Shown here in pieces: positions 5,850 through 7,083 of a stretch of DNA of 7,083 bases. Each line of letters starts with the position of its first letter. Within the stretch, counting starts at the first letter, position 1. Source of the DNA: Parachlamydiales bacterium (GTDB lineage Bacteria; Chlamydiota; Chlamydiia; Chlamydiales; JAJFMK01); the NCBI GenBank assembly GCA_020050175.1, contig JAGVKY010000043.1:1-7083 (forward strand). Direction: 5' to 3'. Under the pieces are notes generated by a model, which had not been told where the DNA came from, ran no database searches, and saw only the letters and a program-made list of their open reading frames with translations. A program made the translations under genes and the position numbers.

Positions 5850-7083
5850 AGCTCAAAAAGCTGTTTAAAAAGATCCCTTACGAAAAAATTGTGGGCTCTC
5901 GTGAAGTCGAGATCACTGGCGTTTCTTCCAATTCAAAACTTGTCTCTCCTGGAAATCTTTTTCTGGCACGCAAAGGGTCGTCTGACGATGGCAACCGCTA
6001 CATTACCCAGGCGATTGCAGGAGGTGCCGTAGCTGTTGTGACCGACCTTTATGACCCTACCTTGACAATCCCTCAAGTAGTGACCCAAGATATTGCCTCT
6101 ATCGAAGCTCTCATTGCCAATACCTATTACGAGTCACCTTCGAGCCAACTATTTATGGTTGGCATCACGGGGACTAATGGAAAGACAACAACAAGTTTTT
6201 TATTGAAGCATTTATTGGAAGGGACATTTGGCTCCTCAGGTCTTTTAGGGACCATTGAATACATCATTGGGCGTCATCGTTATCAGGCGACCCACACGAC
6301 CCCTGATGTCTCTACGAACCACAAGCTTTTAAAAGAGATGATTTTGTCGGGATGCAAAGCAGGCGTCATGGAAGTGACTAGCCATGCCTTGCAGCAAAAA
6401 CGGACGGCTGAAATCGATTATGATGTCCTCATTTATACCAACCTGACCCAAGATCATCTCGACTACCATCCGACGATGGAGGCTTATGCAGAGGCCAAAA
6501 GTCTTTTATTTACCGCTCGAACAGAGTTGAAATCTAAAAAAGGGTACCAGCGCTACGCCTTAGTGAATAATGATTGTCCTTGGGTTGAAAAGATTACAGG
6601 AAATTCTGTCCTTCCTCGCATGACCTATGGAATTCTAAATCCGTCTACGATCATGGCAGAGAATCTTAATTTCACCTCCGATGGCACACATTTTACTTTA
6701 AAATTTGAAGGAATAACGAGAAAGGTATTTACCCCTCTAGTTGGCCGTTTTAATGTTTACAACACCTTAGCAGCTTTAGGAACCCTTCTTCTTCAAGGGA
6801 TCAGCATTGATAGACTCTTAGAAGAACTTGCCTTTTTTAATGGGGTACCCGGTCGATTGGAATCAATTTCTAATGACCTGGGCATACAAGTTTTTGTGGA
6901 TTATGCTCATACAGATGATGCCCTTAAAAATGTTTTAAAATCTCTCCGGGAAATGACAAAAGGGCGAATTTTAACCGTCTTTGGTTGCGGGGGCAATCGT
7001 GATCCCTACAAACGCCCTTTGATGGCTCAGGCCGTTGAAGCAGAAAGTGAAATGGCCGTTGTGACTTTAGATAATTGCCGAAC
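5846..7083 (+). CDS. murE: UDP-MurNAc-tripeptide synthetase MurE (3' end cut)
   Basis: MurE adds the third stem-peptide residue, meso-diaminopimelate in chlamydiae, to UDP-MurNAc-L-Ala-D-Glu in the cytoplasm using ATP. The first 412 codons are present; the family is usually near 480-500 residues, so about 70-90 residues are missing. Visible are the ATP loop GTNGKTTTS (109-117), MEVTSHAL (175-182), NLTQDHLDYH (199-208), the presumed carbamylated Lys218 in AEAKSLLF, GRFNVYNTLAAL (300-311), VDYAHTDDAL (351-360), and GCGGNRD (380-386) followed by KRPLM (389-393). The substrate-recognition motif normally DNPR reads DNCR (409-412) right at the window edge. The ATG overlaps the ftsI stop as ATGA, with no clear ribosome-binding site, so coupling is likely. 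The frame is unbroken over the visible length. Confidence 0.96.
   Translation, partial: MKLKKLFKKIPYEKIVGSREVEITGVSSNSKLVSPGNLFLARKGSSDDGNRYITQAIAGGAVAVVTDLYDPTLTIPQVVTQDIASIEALIANTYYESPSSQLFMVGITGTNGKTTTSFLLKHLLEGTFGSSGLLGTIEYIIGRHRYQATHTTPDVSTNHKLLKEMILSGCKAGVMEVTSHALQQKRTAEIDYDVLIYTNLTQDHLDYHPTMEAYAEAKSLLFTARTELKSKKGYQRYALVNNDCPWVEKITGNSVLPRMTYGILNPSTIMAENLNFTSDGTHFTLKFEGITRKVFTPLVGRFNVYNTLAALGTLLLQGISIDRLLEELAFFNGVPGRLESISNDLGIQVFVDYAHTDDALKNVLKSLREMTKGRILTVFGCGGNRDPYKRPLMAQAVEAESEMAVVTLDNCR

Noticed and set aside
6898..6927. MurE reads VDYAHTDDAL where many enzymes have VDYAHTPDAL
   Set aside because: Asp at this position occurs as a natural variant as far as I recall, so it is not reported as a finding on its own.

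Overview
The window looks like chromosome from a member of the phylum Chlamydiae, most likely an environmental or amoeba-associated lineage rather than Chlamydia itself. The main reason is the compact, overlapping order rsmH - short ftsL-like gene - PBP3/ftsI - murE. This matches the reduced division/cell-wall cluster that I recall from chlamydial genomes, where amiA usually follows murE. Two adjacent genes for proteins with paired hydrophobic segments, resembling chlamydial inclusion-membrane (Inc) proteins, support the assignment. It rests on protein recognition and gene order, not on a database search.

Left half (about 106-2604, minus strand): four genes appear to form one leftward transcription unit. 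In transcription order they are a 51-codon ORF of unknown function (2547-2392), a GT92/DUF23-type glycosyltransferase with an N-terminal signal-like segment (2395-1511), and two tandem paralogues of 228 and 229 residues (1471-785 and 795-106). The paralogues align without gaps over their N-terminal 80 residues but differ strongly in the C-terminal part. Adjacent genes overlap by 4 nt or 11 nt or lie 39 bp apart. A plausible sigma70-type promoter sits just upstream of the small ORF. This is the accessory part of the window and holds the least explained biology.

Centre (2640-2715): an intact tRNA-Arg(CCU) gene with an encoded CCA. Its likely promoter is back to back with that of the leftward unit, and the two may share one hexamer. 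Only 9 bp separate the tRNA 3' end from the rsmH start codon.

Right half (2725-7083, plus strand): rsmH (16S rRNA C1402 N4-methyltransferase), an FtsL-like bitopic coiled-coil protein, the division transpeptidase PBP3/FtsI, and murE (UDP-MurNAc-tripeptide synthetase, cut by the window edge after 412 codons). The ftsL/ftsI and ftsI/murE junctions are ATGA overlaps, indicating translational coupling. Together these genes supply the DAP-containing peptidoglycan precursor and the septal crosslinking enzyme. Two motif departures deserve attention: the third active-site motif of PBP3 reads Lys-Thr-Ser instead of Lys-Thr/Ser-Gly, and the DNPR motif of MurE reads DNCR.

There is no gene-free stretch over 300 bases. 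Positions 1-105 hold two GC-rich hairpins and no convincing gene. I saw no CRISPR array, insertion sequence or rRNA.
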